The notes: generated by a model from the letters alone, not told the origin. A stretch of DNA of 64,000 nt from Bdellovibrio sp. KM01 (GCF_013752535.1 NZ_CP058348.1:1240001-1304000), one strand, 5' to 3'. Positions 53,516 to 61,708 are shown, numbered from the stretch's first letter. Made by a program: numbers and translations.

Positions 53516-53575
53516 CAGGGACTTCCCAAGCCCCGGTAAAAGGCGCTACGCTTAAAGAACGTCAGAGGAGGACTT

Positions 53576-54163
53576 ATGTCCAAAAAGCACCATCATAAAT
53601 CTTCGCATAAAAATTCTTCTCCATCGACACCAACTAACAGTGTGGGGCAAGAGATGCATCCATCCGAAGTGGAATATGATTCTGCAGTGGAAAATACTAT
53701 CGAGAAAGCGGATGAGATCGCTGTTTCCCAGTCTGACGAAATTAATACAGAAGCCCAAAATGAGGGCGTCCCTCATCCAGTTCACGAGCCACATCATGAC
53801 AGTGGCACTTTCAATGCTGGATCCGCTAATGATGAATTGGCTCCAGAGGAAATGTCCTATGAAGGCGGTCCTACGGAAGAGCCCCATGAAAAATCCCATG
53901 TGGAATTTTATGGGTCTGAAATTATTCGTATGAAAGCTCCAAAAGTTATGGAGATCGCGGACACGGTTGTGGACGAGTGGAAAAAAGACGGCGACTTTGA
54001 ATCCCTGCCAGTGGGGCATCCACTGGCTGCGATGGCAGCAGGTCGTGCTCTTCGTAAAGCCAAAGAAGTGGAAAAGAAGCTGGAAGAAAAAGGTGTCTTT
54101 GCTATGGCGAAAATGGGCTTGGATTACGTAAAATCTGAAATTGAAAAACGTAAGAAGCAGTAA
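53576..54163 (+). CDS. His/Glu-rich protein with helical C terminus
   Basis: Not recognised. 195 residues. The first 110 are low complexity and disordered with clustered His (KKHHHKSSHK; HPVHEPHHD), acidic and Pro residues, so metal binding is possible. From about 115 on there are amphipathic Lys/Glu/Ala helices (LRKAKEVEKKLEEKGVFAMA). GAGGAGG precedes the ATG. A BolA gene follows 6 bp downstream, and Fe or metal handling would fit that link, but this is conjecture. Confidence 0.6.
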   Translation: MSKKHHHKSSHKNSSPSTPTNSVGQEMHPSEVEYDSAVENTIEKADEIAVSQSDEINTEAQNEGVPHPVHEPHHDSGTFNAGSANDELAPEEMSYEGGPTEEPHEKSHVEFYGSEIIRMKAPKVMEIADTVVDEWKKDGDFESLPVGHPLAAMAAGRALRKAKEVEKKLEEKGVFAMAKMGLDYVKSEIEKRKKQ

Positions 54164-54169
54164 TCCCCA

Positions 54170-54493
54170 GTGAATCGCGAAGCACGTATTTTCGATTTTT
54201 TGACAAAGGCCCTTGCCCCTTCGGTTCTAGAAATCGAAAACGAAAGTCATATGCACTCCGGTCCCGCGAGTGAATCGCATTATAAAGTTTTGATCGTCTC
54301 GGCTGCCTTCGAGGGAAAATCTCGTGTGGATCGTCAACGGAGTGTCAATGATGCTTTGAAACCTGAGTTTAGTGCGGGTTTGCATGCACTCACACAGAAA
54401 GCCCTGACTCCTGCGGAGTTCGAAGTGCAAAAAGACGCGCTTAATTTTATTTCTCCTGAGTGTCGCGGTGGTTCCAAAAGACTTCCCAAGTAG
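54170..54493 (+). CDS. bolA: BolA family protein
   Basis: 107 residues. The BolA fold is clear: HKESH-like region SHMHSGPASESHYKVLIVSA, FEGKSRVDRQRSVNDAL and FSAGLHALTQKALTPAEFE. BolA proteins bind monothiol glutaredoxin and Fe-S clusters or act as regulators. GTG start. The neighbouring dithiol glutaredoxin in the window is 19 kb away and of another type. Confidence 0.88.
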   Translation: MNREARIFDFLTKALAPSVLEIENESHMHSGPASESHYKVLIVSAAFEGKSRVDRQRSVNDALKPEFSAGLHALTQKALTPAEFEVQKDALNFISPECRGGSKRLPK

Positions 54494-54519
54494 CATCTGC
54501 TCCTGATCTAATATTCCAG

Positions 54520-55251
54520 ATGAAATTTATTTTTCTGTTTCTGGTTTTTTTCAGTCTGTCATCCCCAGCGCGAGAACTGCTAAGAGTGGCTGCAGTTCAG
54601 GGGCCGCCTCATGTGGTGAATGCGGAGGCGAATCCTCCACAAGGATCAGGCCCGGATTTCATGGTTAAATATATTTTTCCGGAGTTAAAAAAGAAGTTCA
54701 AAATCAATGTGGTGTGGAAAAGTTCTCCTTTTAAAAGAGAACTCCGCGATTTGGAAAACAATCAAATCGATGTTTTGTTTTTTATCGTCAAGACTCCAGA
54801 GCGAGAAAAGATTTTTGATTATTCAGCAGAACCATTCATTTCTGAGCACGCTGGAATCATCGTACATAAAGATTTTCATAAAGGTAAAAACTCTGCGTCG
54901 ATGAGTGATTTCGCCGGTAAGACGGTGGGCCTGATGGCCGGGGCTTCAATGCCCCCAGAATTTAAACAATATAAAATAAAGACGATCACATTATCGGGAG
55001 TTGATCTCGGGGAGCGTCTTTCAAATCTAGTGGAAACGAATCGAATCGATGGCGTTTTTGTTCATCTTTCGTCGGTGACTCGGGAAATGGTTGAAACAAA
55101 CAAGTACCCTAACTTAAAGAGTATCGAAATCACGGATATCCCTATGTACAAAGTGTACGTTGCTTTTAGTAAAAAGCTTTCCCCTGAAATCAAAAATGAA
55201 ATTGATAGCCTGCTTAAGGCGAATCGCAAATATTACCGTGCAAAAAACTAA
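54520..55251 (+). CDS. periplasmic substrate-binding protein, SBP_bac_3 type
   Basis: 243 residues with a signal peptide (MKFIFLFLVFFSLSSPA). The two-lobe binder motifs are ELLRVAAVQGPPHVVNAEAN, GSGPDFMVKYIFPELKKKF, a lobe-2 segment AGKTVGLMAGASM and EISDIPMYKVYV-type strands. No permease nearby. The ATG chosen follows the BolA gene by 26 bp. It converges on the methyltransferase with a 4-bp overlap. One of three such exported binders in the window. Confidence 0.75.
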   Translation: MKFIFLFLVFFSLSSPARELLRVAAVQGPPHVVNAEANPPQGSGPDFMVKYIFPELKKKFKINVVWKSSPFKRELRDLENNQIDVLFFIVKTPEREKIFDYSAEPFISEHAGIIVHKDFHKGKNSASMSDFAGKTVGLMAGASMPPEFKQYKIKTITLSGVDLGERLSNLVETNRIDGVFVHLSSVTREMVETNKYPNLKSIEITDIPMYKVYVAFSKKLSPEIKNEIDSLLKANRKYYRAKN

Positions 55252-56024
55252 GCGCGGCCCCAGATAAAGATGCGTTTGAACGGATAAAAGAACGGTTTGT
55301 CGTCGGGAAGAATTTGAAACAGGCGTTCCCGGTACTCTTGCATAAAGGCCGCGAAATCCTCTTTACTCATATGTTTTTCAAAGTATGTCAGCATCGAGCC
55401 ACGCACCCATTCAATTACGCCTTCGCGCGACTCCAGGACATGGCCGTACACTTTGAGCTCAACACGTTGTTCTTTAAAACCCAGGTTGAACATCAACAAG
55501 GCATAGTCCTCGACGGAAAGCATGGTCTTTGGTTTATCGTAAACCCTGCCACCCAGGGCCTTTTTCCAGCGAACTTCATGAGACATGGCACTGGAAAGAA
55601 CATGAGTGGGGTAGTCGTGATTCATCGGCATTTGGATGGCCATCTGGCCGCCGCGGCGCAAAGAGCGATGCAATCTTGCAAAAAGATCTTTGTGTTGCGG
55701 GCTCCACTGAAGAGCTGCATTGGAGATGATCAGATCATAACCCTGGGGTTTTTCCCAAATATCAATGTCACCTTGAGCGAATTTTAAATTCTCGGTCAGA
55801 AATGCCGCCGTTCTTGCCAGCATCGCTTCCGAAGAATCCAAACCCGTCGTGGCGGCAGGCTTAAACCGATCGTGCATGATTCGGGTTAGCTCCCCGGTGC
55901 CGCAACCCAGATCGATCGCAGTTTCAAATTTTTCGGGTATGATGAATTCCAAAAGATCCAAAAAGGGTTGTGATCTTTCGCTTTTAAACTTCTCGTATTG
56001 GTTGGGATTCCATGAGTCGCTCAT
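55248..56024 (-). CDS. tam: SAM methyltransferase, trans-aconitate methyltransferase-like
   Basis: 258 residues. It starts SDSWNPNQYEKFKSERSQPF, which matches the Tam opening 'dWNp..Y..fe.eR..P..dLL', then the SAM site AIDLGCGTGELTRIMHDRF, LDSSEAMLARTAAF and NAALQWSPQHKDLFARLH with SLRRGGQMAIQMP. Tam methylates trans-aconitate to remove this inhibitor of aconitase. The family call is good; the exact substrate is not certain. Confidence 0.8.
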   Translation of the reverse strand: MSDSWNPNQYEKFKSERSQPFLDLLEFIIPEKFETAIDLGCGTGELTRIMHDRFKPAATTGLDSSEAMLARTAAFLTENLKFAQGDIDIWEKPQGYDLIISNAALQWSPQHKDLFARLHRSLRRGGQMAIQMPMNHDYPTHVLSSAMSHEVRWKKALGGRVYDKPKTMLSVEDYALLMFNLGFKEQRVELKVYGHVLESREGVIEWVRGSMLTYFEKHMSKEDFAAFMQEYRERLFQILPDDKPFFYPFKRIFIWGRA

Positions 56025-56051
56025 GGATTGATTTTAGCGCAATTGAATCAA

Positions 56052-56315
56052 TTAGTCTTCAAATTGTGCGAGCTTGGCTTTGAGGTCGCCCAGGAGTTTT
56101 TTGACTTCCTGCAGCTGTTCCTGCTCGGGGGAGACTTTGTTGGTCATTGTCTCGGTGATAACATCCCACGTATCCAGAGCCTGTTTAAGGTCTGCATTGA
56201 GATTGCCAAAGAGGCTTTTTTTGCCTGTCTCTTTAGCAGTTGAAGCAGTCGTTGCCTCTTTCTCAGTTGTGTTAGCACGCGTCGTACGTGCTGTTTCAAT
56301 GATGTCGTTACTCAT
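56052..56315 (-). CDS. small helical protein, 87 aa
   Basis: Not recognised. A short Thr/Ala/Glu-rich linker (ARTTRANTTEKEATTASTA) leads to a helical region (LKQALDTWDVITETM; LQEVKKLLGDLKAKLAQFED). No signal. The start is uncertain: the ATG used has no good ribosome binding site and two earlier in-frame ATGs lie closer to the palindrome at 56348. Divergent from ettA. Confidence 0.5.
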   Translation of the reverse strand: MSNDIIETARTTRANTTEKEATTASTAKETGKKSLFGNLNADLKQALDTWDVITETMTNKVSPEQEQLQEVKKLLGDLKAKLAQFED

Positions 56316-56347
56316 GAACCAATTCTGTAAAAATTTAATGTATCGTA

Positions 56348-56362
56348 CGTGCATCATGCACG
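56348..56362. promoter_or_regulatory. 15-bp palindrome between a small gene and ettA
   Basis: CGTGCAT and ATGCACG flank a single base, a perfect 7+7 dyad. A second TCGTACGTGC occurs 60 bp away. Its place in the divergent region fits an operator, but the binder is unknown. Confidence 0.3.
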
Positions 56363-56445
56363 AAGGCGATAGTGTTATCGTAGGAACTCCATTTGACAAG
56401 CATTTTCACTCTTAATAAATTGGCGCTTTCAAACGGGGTGACATC

Positions 56446-58116
56446 ATGTCTCAAGAGATTATCTACACAATGAAAGGTGTAAGTAAAGTATATCCTCCAA
56501 ATCGTTACGTTTTGAAGGACATTTACCTTTCTTACTTCTACGGAGCAAAAATCGGTGTTCTAGGTCTGAATGGATCTGGTAAATCCACTTTGCTTAGAAT
56601 CATGGCAGGAACAGACAAAGACTTTTTAGGGGAAGCTTTCCCTTCTAAAACCATGAAAGTGGGGTACTTCGAACAAGAACCTCAATTGGATGATTCTTTG
56701 ACTGTTAAAGAAAACATCTTTGCAGGCATGGGCGAACTTCCTAAGGTGATGGCGGAATACAACGCGATCAACGACAAATTCGCAGATCCAGATTTGGATC
56801 CAGATGAGATGAACAAACTCATCGATAAACAGGGTGCTCTTCAAGAAAAATTGGATGCTTTGGGCGCATGGGATGTCGATCAAAAGATCGAAATCGTGAT
56901 GGATGCTCTTCGCTGTCCAGATGGTGATATGGGTGTGACAAAGCTTTCAGGTGGTGAAAAACGCCGCGTGGCTTTGGCTCGTTTGATCATGTCGGAGCCA
57001 GATATTTTGCTTTTGGATGAGCCAACGAATCACTTGGACGCAGAATCTGTGGCATGGCTTGAACAATATCTTTCCAAGTTCCCAGGAACGGTCATCGCCG
57101 TTACCCATGACCGTTATTTCTTGGATAACGTTGCTGGTTGGATTTTGGAGTTGGACCGTGGTGAGGGTATTCCTTGGAAAGGGAACTACACATCTTGGTT
57201 GGAGCAAAAAGATAAGCGCACAGCGAACGAACAAAAAGATCAGGCTCGCAAAGCTAAAACTTTGGAAAAAGAGTTGGATTGGATTCGTCAGGGAGCTAAG
57301 GCTCGTCAGGCGAAATCTAAAGCGCGCATTTCTAATTACGAAAACCTGCTGAAGGAAGCATCTCCAGAGAAAATTCAAGAGATGTCTATCTACATCCCGC
57401 CAGGGCCTCGTTTGGGTGATATCGTGGTTGAAGCCAAAGGTATTACCAAGGCTTATGATCACAAAGTTCTTTTGGATGACGTTAGCTTCACGATTCCCCG
57501 TGGTGCGATCGTGGGTGTTATCGGGCCGAACGGCGTCGGTAAATCCACTTTGTTCCGTATGATCACCGGCAAAGAGTCTCCAGATTCCGGAACTTTCAAA
57601 GTCGGTGAAACAGTGAAGATTTCATACGTGGACCAAACACGTGAGACCTTGGATCCGAACAAAACAATCTTTGAAGAGCTTTCGGGTGGCGCAGATGTGA
57701 TCCAATTGGGAACACGTGAGATTCCATCTCGTCAGTACGTTTCATGGTTTAACTTCTCTGGTTCTGACCAACAAAAGAAAGTCGGTCAGTTGTCAGGTGG
57801 TGAGCGCAACCGTGTGAACATGGCGAAAATCCTTAAAGAGGGTGGAAACCTTTTGCTTCTGGATGAGCCGACGAATGATTTGGACGTGAATACAATGCGT
57901 GCCCTTGAGGAAGCTCTTTTAGAGTTTGGTGGATCTGTTGTGGTGATTTCGCATGATCGTTGGTTCTTGGACCGCGTCTGCACTCACATCATGGCGTTCG
58001 AAGGGGATTCAAAAATTGAATTCTACCCTGGAAACTTCACTGAATACGAAGAAGACCGCAAAAAACGCCTGGGCGAAAATGCAGGTCCAAAACGTATCAG
58101 ATTTAAAATGGTTTAA
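56446..58116 (+). CDS. ettA: energy-dependent translational throttle protein EttA
   Basis: 556 residues, the usual EttA length, with two ABC-F ATPase domains. Domain 1: NGSGKSTLLRIM and LSGGEKRRVALARL, DEPTNHLDAES; domain 2: NGVGKSTLFRMI, LSGGERNRVNMAKIL, DEPTNDLDVNT. Between them lie the EttA arm and the P-site interaction linker with DWIRQGAKARQAKSKARISN. It binds the ribosomal E site and gates the first peptide bond according to the ATP/ADP ratio. Monocistronic. An energy sensor on translation fits the feast-and-starve life of a predator. Confidence 0.95.
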   Translation: MSQEIIYTMKGVSKVYPPNRYVLKDIYLSYFYGAKIGVLGLNGSGKSTLLRIMAGTDKDFLGEAFPSKTMKVGYFEQEPQLDDSLTVKENIFAGMGELPKVMAEYNAINDKFADPDLDPDEMNKLIDKQGALQEKLDALGAWDVDQKIEIVMDALRCPDGDMGVTKLSGGEKRRVALARLIMSEPDILLLDEPTNHLDAESVAWLEQYLSKFPGTVIAVTHDRYFLDNVAGWILELDRGEGIPWKGNYTSWLEQKDKRTANEQKDQARKAKTLEKELDWIRQGAKARQAKSKARISNYENLLKEASPEKIQEMSIYIPPGPRLGDIVVEAKGITKAYDHKVLLDDVSFTIPRGAIVGVIGPNGVGKSTLFRMITGKESPDSGTFKVGETVKISYVDQTRETLDPNKTIFEELSGGADVIQLGTREIPSRQYVSWFNFSGSDQQKKVGQLSGGERNRVNMAKILKEGGNLLLLDEPTNDLDVNTMRALEEALLEFGGSVVVISHDRWFLDRVCTHIMAFEGDSKIEFYPGNFTEYEEDRKKRLGENAGPKRIRFKMV

Positions 58117-58125
58117 ATTAAGAAC

Positions 58126-58154
58126 GAAGCTCTCACTCCGCGAGTGGGAGCTTC
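58126..58154. other. hairpin at the shared 3' end of ettA and the kinase gene
   Basis: GAAGCTCTCACTC and GAGTGGGAGCTTC pair over 13 bp with one G-T pair and a 3-nt loop. It includes the last codons of the histidine kinase. No T run, so it may stabilise the transcript ends and is not a textbook terminator. Confidence 0.45.
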
Positions 58155-59395
58155 AGCGTGACTCTTGTTCCTTGGGGGTGAGAGTCGGTCACGGTCTCGG
58201 CGGATGTGACTATGATCGATCCGCCTAGCATTTGAATGTATTCTTTTACTAAAGGCATACCATAGCCAGTGCCTTTTTCTCCATGAGTTCCCGCGCGATT
58301 CGTCTGACTGGCAATATTGAACAGATTTTCCAGAATCTCCGGTGGGATGCCCACGCCATAATCTTGAATAACAATAGAAACGACTTGTTCCTCTGTAAAC
58401 GCGCGAATATCGATACGATCCCCTGAATGAGAGAACTTAACGGCATTGCTGATGATGTTTAAAAGCACCACGTTCCCCAGAATCGTTTTTTCGGCGTTCA
58501 CCAGCATCTTGTCTCGGGACATATCTAAAGAGAGCTTAATACCCTTTGGGGCCGCCAAGGCTTCGGCATTTTCATAGATGTCGTTCAGGATTTTTGCCAA
58601 AGACATCGGGCGCAGGGGAAGTTTCGCTTTTCCATCTTTGATAGATTTTAAGTGGCGCACTTGATTCAGGAGATTGTTGATCTCCTGAACTGCACGTTCC
58701 ATCTTTTCCAGCTCATTACCGCCCGTAGACTGTTCCTCTTTGGCGCGAATCAACTGCAGGGTCATAGACGACAGGGTGTTAGCGATATCGTGCAAAAGCA
58801 CGCGCAATAGGTTTTCCACATCGTTGTGTTTTTCGCGCAAATTTTGGGTGTAAGCTGCTTCGTTACGCAAATAGACATGGGTCGTAAAGCTGGTGAACCC
58901 AATAAAGACGATCAGATTCAGAATCAATTCTTCCCGGAACACCTCGGGGGAGGGAATCAGATTCGGGCCCGTTTGCATATTGTGGTTTAGCCAAAATACT
59001 GTGAAGGTGGCCGCGACACAAAAGTATCCCGAGATCGCACCACGTGTTCCAAAAAGAATGGCCGTCGCCAGTGGAACGACCGCCAACCAATAAATCCCCG
59101 GAGCAAACAGTCCCCCGGTCAGATGAATCAGCATAATCATAACGAACACTAAACAGAGCAACAGCAGGACAGCAGCGTGGGCATAGAGCTTAAAGCGGTA
59201 CCACAGCAGTGGTGGTCCCAGCAGGATCGTCACAAACAGCGGAACCAGGATGTCATTATATTGAGGAGCGGCAAAAGCGTAAGAGAAACGATAGATATAG
59301 AACAAAGACATGAGGGAGCCCACGAAGTACATAATCTTCAAATAGAGCAGGCGTTTGCGATGGTCCTCGAATGGGAGTGAAGTAAATACCTTCAT
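58133..59395 (-). CDS. orphan sensor histidine kinase with six-TM sensor domain
   Basis: 420 residues. The first 180 hold six hydrophobic segments in 7TMR/MASE-like order with few loops, so the signal is probably membrane or small molecule. The HisKA helix has LLHDIANTLSSMTLQ with the phospho-accepting His, then N-box NVVLLNIISNAVKFSHSG, G1 IQDYGVGIPPEIL, and G2 GTHGEKGTGYGMPLVKEYI. No response regulator is encoded next to it. It probably phosphorylates an unlinked partner. Confidence 0.9.
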   Translation of the reverse strand: MKVFTSLPFEDHRKRLLYLKIMYFVGSLMSLFYIYRFSYAFAAPQYNDILVPLFVTILLGPPLLWYRFKLYAHAAVLLLLCLVFVMIMLIHLTGGLFAPGIYWLAVVPLATAILFGTRGAISGYFCVAATFTVFWLNHNMQTGPNLIPSPEVFREELILNLIVFIGFTSFTTHVYLRNEAAYTQNLREKHNDVENLLRVLLHDIANTLSSMTLQLIRAKEEQSTGGNELEKMERAVQEINNLLNQVRHLKSIKDGKAKLPLRPMSLAKILNDIYENAEALAAPKGIKLSLDMSRDKMLVNAEKTILGNVVLLNIISNAVKFSHSGDRIDIRAFTEEQVVSIVIQDYGVGIPPEILENLFNIASQTNRAGTHGEKGTGYGMPLVKEYIQMLGGSIIVTSAETVTDSHPQGTRVTLKLPLAE

Positions 59396-59430
59396 GTGTA
59401 TTTAAAGTTTCGGATTAACGTAAGTTATTC

Positions 59431-59835
59431 TTAAGACTGGAAAACGGATCTAAGAGATTCGAAATGTTCCTTCAGCTCCATGAACTGCTGAGCGTTTCCG
59501 CCGTGGTCGGGGTGGAGTCTTAAAGCGGCCTGACGAAAGGCTTTTCTCAATTCAGTCTCAGTAAAACCCTCTGACAAACCATGGATCCAGCATTTGAAAA
59601 ACTCAAAAGCTTGGCGTTGTGCCGGGGAGAAACAGTGAGGTTTACGCTGTGGACGAACTGCTGGGCGAGGATATTGTCCACGTGGAGTTTGCAGTTCTGT
59701 CTTATTAATCTGACCTAAAAGATAGGCTAAATGGATCGGATCGGAGTCCATGACAGAAGAGTAATTTGCTTGATTCGTAGGGGTCTCACCCATCTTTTCA
59801 CGCAAAATTTGTTTGAAACTCGACTGAAAACTCAT
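59431..59835 (-). CDS. J-domain (DnaJ-like) protein
   Basis: 134 residues. The C-terminal third is a J domain: FTETELRKAFRQAALRLHPD with the key His-Pro-Asp, then HGGNAQQFMELKEHFE. The rest is unique and without zinc fingers or a C-terminal substrate domain, so this is a class III J protein that would stimulate Hsp70 ATPase for one specific client. dnaK is 33 kb away. Confidence 0.85.
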   Translation of the reverse strand: MSFQSSFKQILREKMGETPTNQANYSSVMDSDPIHLAYLLGQINKTELQTPRGQYPRPAVRPQRKPHCFSPAQRQAFEFFKCWIHGLSEGFTETELRKAFRQAALRLHPDHGGNAQQFMELKEHFESLRSVFQS

Positions 59836-59900
59836 GCCTTTCTATTCGGAAAACCATGGATTTCAAGGAGTCTAGAGGTTTGAAGTGGATCAAAATTAGA

Positions 59901-60010
59901 CCTTTTTCCCTCGAGAAAAGGCGGTTTCTCGAGGGAAAAAGGGTGTTTTCCGACGTGAAAAGGCCGTCTTCAGAGGGAAAAATGCGGTTTTTAGAGGGGG
60001 TGCGAAAAAA
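59901..60010. repeat. 18-bp perfect inverted repeat and imperfect 21-bp tandem units
   Basis: CCTTTTTCCCTCGAGAAA (59901-59918) and its exact reverse complement (59925-59942) flank AGGCGG. From about 59908 to 60000 four to five imperfect 21-nt units follow each other (cores GAGAAAAGGCGGTTT, GAGGGAAAAAGGGTGTTT, ACGTGAAAAGGCCGTC, GAGGGAAAAATGCGGTTT). They sit between the J-domain and SWIB genes, in the likely promoter region of the latter. Read on the minus strand they give a spurious heptapeptide frame (xNxxFPS). Confidence 0.8.
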
Positions 60011-60112
60011 AATGGGGGTCCTGCATTTTTTTTTGGACAAACGCCTAGACTTGGATACACACTTAACTCATTCGAGATAAACAAGACAATAATCCTAACG
60101 GAGGAATTAACA

Positions 60113-60526
60113 ATGGCAAAAGCTACTAAAAAAGCTACTACTAAGAAAGCTGCTCCAAAAAAAGCTGCAGCTAAAAAAGCAACTACTAAAAAAGCTGCTC
60201 CAAAAGCAAAAGCTACTACTAAAAAAGCAGCTCCTAAAGCTAAAGCAGCAAAAGCTCCTAAAGCTAAATCTGCTCGCAAACCAAATGCAGCATTCATGAA
60301 AGCTTTGACTCCATCTGCAGCTTTGGCAGCAGTTGTTGGTGCTTCTCCACTTCCACGTACTGAAGTTGTTAAAAAACTTTGGGCTTACATCAAGAAGAAC
60401 AATCTTCAAGATTCTAAAAACAAACGTAACATCAATGCAGACGCAAAACTTAAAGAAGTTTTCGGTGGCAAAACTCAAGTTAGCATGTTCGACATGACTA
60501 AACTAGTTTCTAAGCATCTTAAATAG
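60113..60526 (+). CDS. SWIB/MDM2-domain protein with histone H1-like lysine tail
   Basis: 137 residues. Residues 2-57 are a Lys/Ala/Pro/Thr-rich tail with repeated KKAAPKA units like histone H1 and bacterial AlgP/Hc1 proteins; residues about 62-137 form a SWIB domain (LTPSAALAAVVGASPLPRTE, VVKKLWAYIKKNNLQD, then KLKEVFGGKTQVSMFDMTKL). Such SWIB proteins are known from Chlamydia and some other bacteria, where they are thought to bind DNA or compact chromatin. A strong CGGAGGA site and clear terminator show a single, probably well expressed gene. A nucleoid role, perhaps in attack-phase compaction, is inference. Confidence 0.88.
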   Translation: MAKATKKATTKKAAPKKAAAKKATTKKAAPKAKATTKKAAPKAKAAKAPKAKSARKPNAAFMKALTPSAALAAVVGASPLPRTEVVKKLWAYIKKNNLQDSKNKRNINADAKLKEVFGGKTQVSMFDMTKLVSKHLK

Positions 60527-60546
60527 ATCTTAGTTATCTAAGAGTG

Positions 60547-60579
60547 AAAAAAGCCTGGGGTGACCCAGGCTTTTTTTTT
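60547..60579 (+). terminator. terminator of the SWIB gene
   Basis: AAAAAAGCCTGGG and CCCAGGCTTTTTT form a 13-bp perfect stem with a GTGA loop, followed by more T. Confidence 0.92.
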
Positions 60580-60622
60580 GCCTTCGTGTCGGAATGGTTG
60601 AAAAGCGGCCATCTGCTGCGTT

Positions 60623-60684
60623 GGAGCGGGCCGTCCTCGCTCCAGCGTACATTGAGTACGCCTGCGCTGCGGGCGGCCCGCTCC
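60623..60684. repeat. GC-rich hairpin element, copy 2
   Basis: Outer stem of 14 bp (GGAGCGGGCCGTCC, 60623-60636, with GGGCGGCCCGCTCC, 60671-60684, one T-G pair) and inner stem CGTAC/GTACG (60646-60650 with 60656-60660, loop ATTGA). Related to copy 1 at 49847, with compensating changes in both stems. Confidence 0.8.
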
Positions 60685-60862
60685 GCCTTGCAGCTGACCA
60701 CTTTTGAACCATCCCTCGGGCCAGTGTTTTACGATCCCGGTGTTTTCTTGCTGGCTGGCCCTTTCGGGCGCCGCTGTTTTGGCTGGTCGTCGCCTTTGGC
60801 GACTTGGCGCCGCTGGTTTGGGGGCGGGCTCGGGTTTTGGTTTCGTTTGGGTAATCCTTGGC

Positions 60863-60891
60863 TTGGAAGTGGGAGGGGGGTGTGTTATACC
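60863..60891 (+). promoter_or_regulatory. promoter-like pair that would make a leaderless map mRNA
   Basis: TTGGAA (60863-60868) and TATACC (60886-60891) are 17 bp apart. A start site about 7 nt further would fall within 1-3 nt of the map ATG at 60900. No ribosome binding site lies at normal distance from that ATG. Confidence 0.4.
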
Positions 60892-60899
60892 TTTTTCCT

Positions 60900-61664
60900 A
60901 TGGGAATTAAGCCTCTTTCTCTTGAAGAGATCAAAAAAATGACTGTGGCCTGCAGGATTGCGGCCGATACTCTGACTTATCTTGAAAAGTATGTGAAAAT
61001 CGGGATCTCTACTCAGGAGATTGATGAGCTTGCTAATGATTTTATGCAAACTCGTGGGGCTAAGTCGGCGTGTTTGGGGTATCATGGGTATCCTAAGTAT
61101 ACTTGTACTTCTGTGAATGAAGTTGTTTGTCATGGTCTTCCAGATCCTGCGGTTGTTCTTAAGAATGGTGACATCATTAATGTGGATGTGACGGCTTGGA
61201 TTGATGGATTCTTTGGGGATACTTCACGTATGTACATGATTGGTGATGTTTCTGATGAAGCTCGCGATCTTGTGGAGACGGCGCAGTTGGCTCGTGACAA
61301 GGGGATTGAGGCGATCACTCCTCGTGGATATACAGGTGATATTGGATTTGAAACTTATAAGTATGTGACTCGCAAAGGCTACACGGTTGTTAAAGAGATC
61401 GGTGGTCATGGTGTCGGTCGTACTTTCCACGATGAACCTTTTGTTCCTGCGTTTGGAAAAAAGGGTAAGGGCGAGCGCCTGGTGCCTTTCCACTGTATCA
61501 CGGTGGAACCGATGGTGAATCAAGGTGTTGAGGATGTGGTGGAATTTGCTATTCCGGGCTCTTCTATCAAGTACTACAACACGGCGGATGGGAAATTGTC
61601 GGCTCAGTATGAGCATACAGTTTTGGTAACTGATACGGGTTACGAAATCCTGACTCTGCCATAA
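60900..61664 (+). CDS. map: type I methionine aminopeptidase
   Basis: 254 residues. All five metal ligands can be placed: Asp96 and Asp107 ([17 protein letters not shown]), His about 171 ([13 protein letters not shown]), Glu in TVEPM and Glu in [10 protein letters not shown]; His78 in VVCHGLP is the substrate His. It removes N-terminal Met from new proteins. The start fits the usual opening; a longer frame starts in GC-rich repeat DNA and is unlikely. There is no Shine-Dalgarno at normal distance and a promoter-like pair lies just upstream, so translation may be leaderless. Confidence 0.93.
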   Translation: MGIKPLSLEEIKKMTVACRIAADTLTYLEKYVKIGISTQEIDELANDFMQTRGAKSACLGYHGYPKYTCTSVNEVVCHGLPDPAVVLKNGDIINVDVTAWIDGFFGDTSRMYMIGDVSDEARDLVETAQLARDKGIEAITPRGYTGDIGFETYKYVTRKGYTVVKEIGGHGVGRTFHDEPFVPAFGKKGKGERLVPFHCITVEPMVNQGVEDVVEFAIPGSSIKYYNTADGKLSAQYEHTVLVTDTGYEILTLP

Positions 61665-61708
61665 ATTTATTTTTTAATATTTTTTTAATTAACAAAGGAC
61701 GTTTCAAA

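Larger units (their letters stand above)
60527..60899. other. intergenic region between the SWIB and map genes
   Basis: Besides the SWIB terminator and the GC-rich hairpin element it includes another perfect hairpin (GTCGCC-TTT-GGCGAC, 60787-60801) and a promoter-like pair just before map. I see no gene; the long reading frames here are GC-driven. Confidence 0.6.

Noticed and set aside
59798-60040. Minus-strand frame with FPS heptapeptide repeats
   Set aside because: It comes from imperfect 21-bp DNA units, has no ribosome binding site and runs into the J-domain gene start.
60544-60942. Long frames in the GC-rich segment before map
   Set aside because: Trp/Gly/Arg-rich low-complexity products that include the terminator and hairpin element; no start signals.
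61665-61708. SAH riboswitch before ahcY
   Set aside because: The gap to map is only 44 bp, A/T-rich and without the conserved riboswitch helices.
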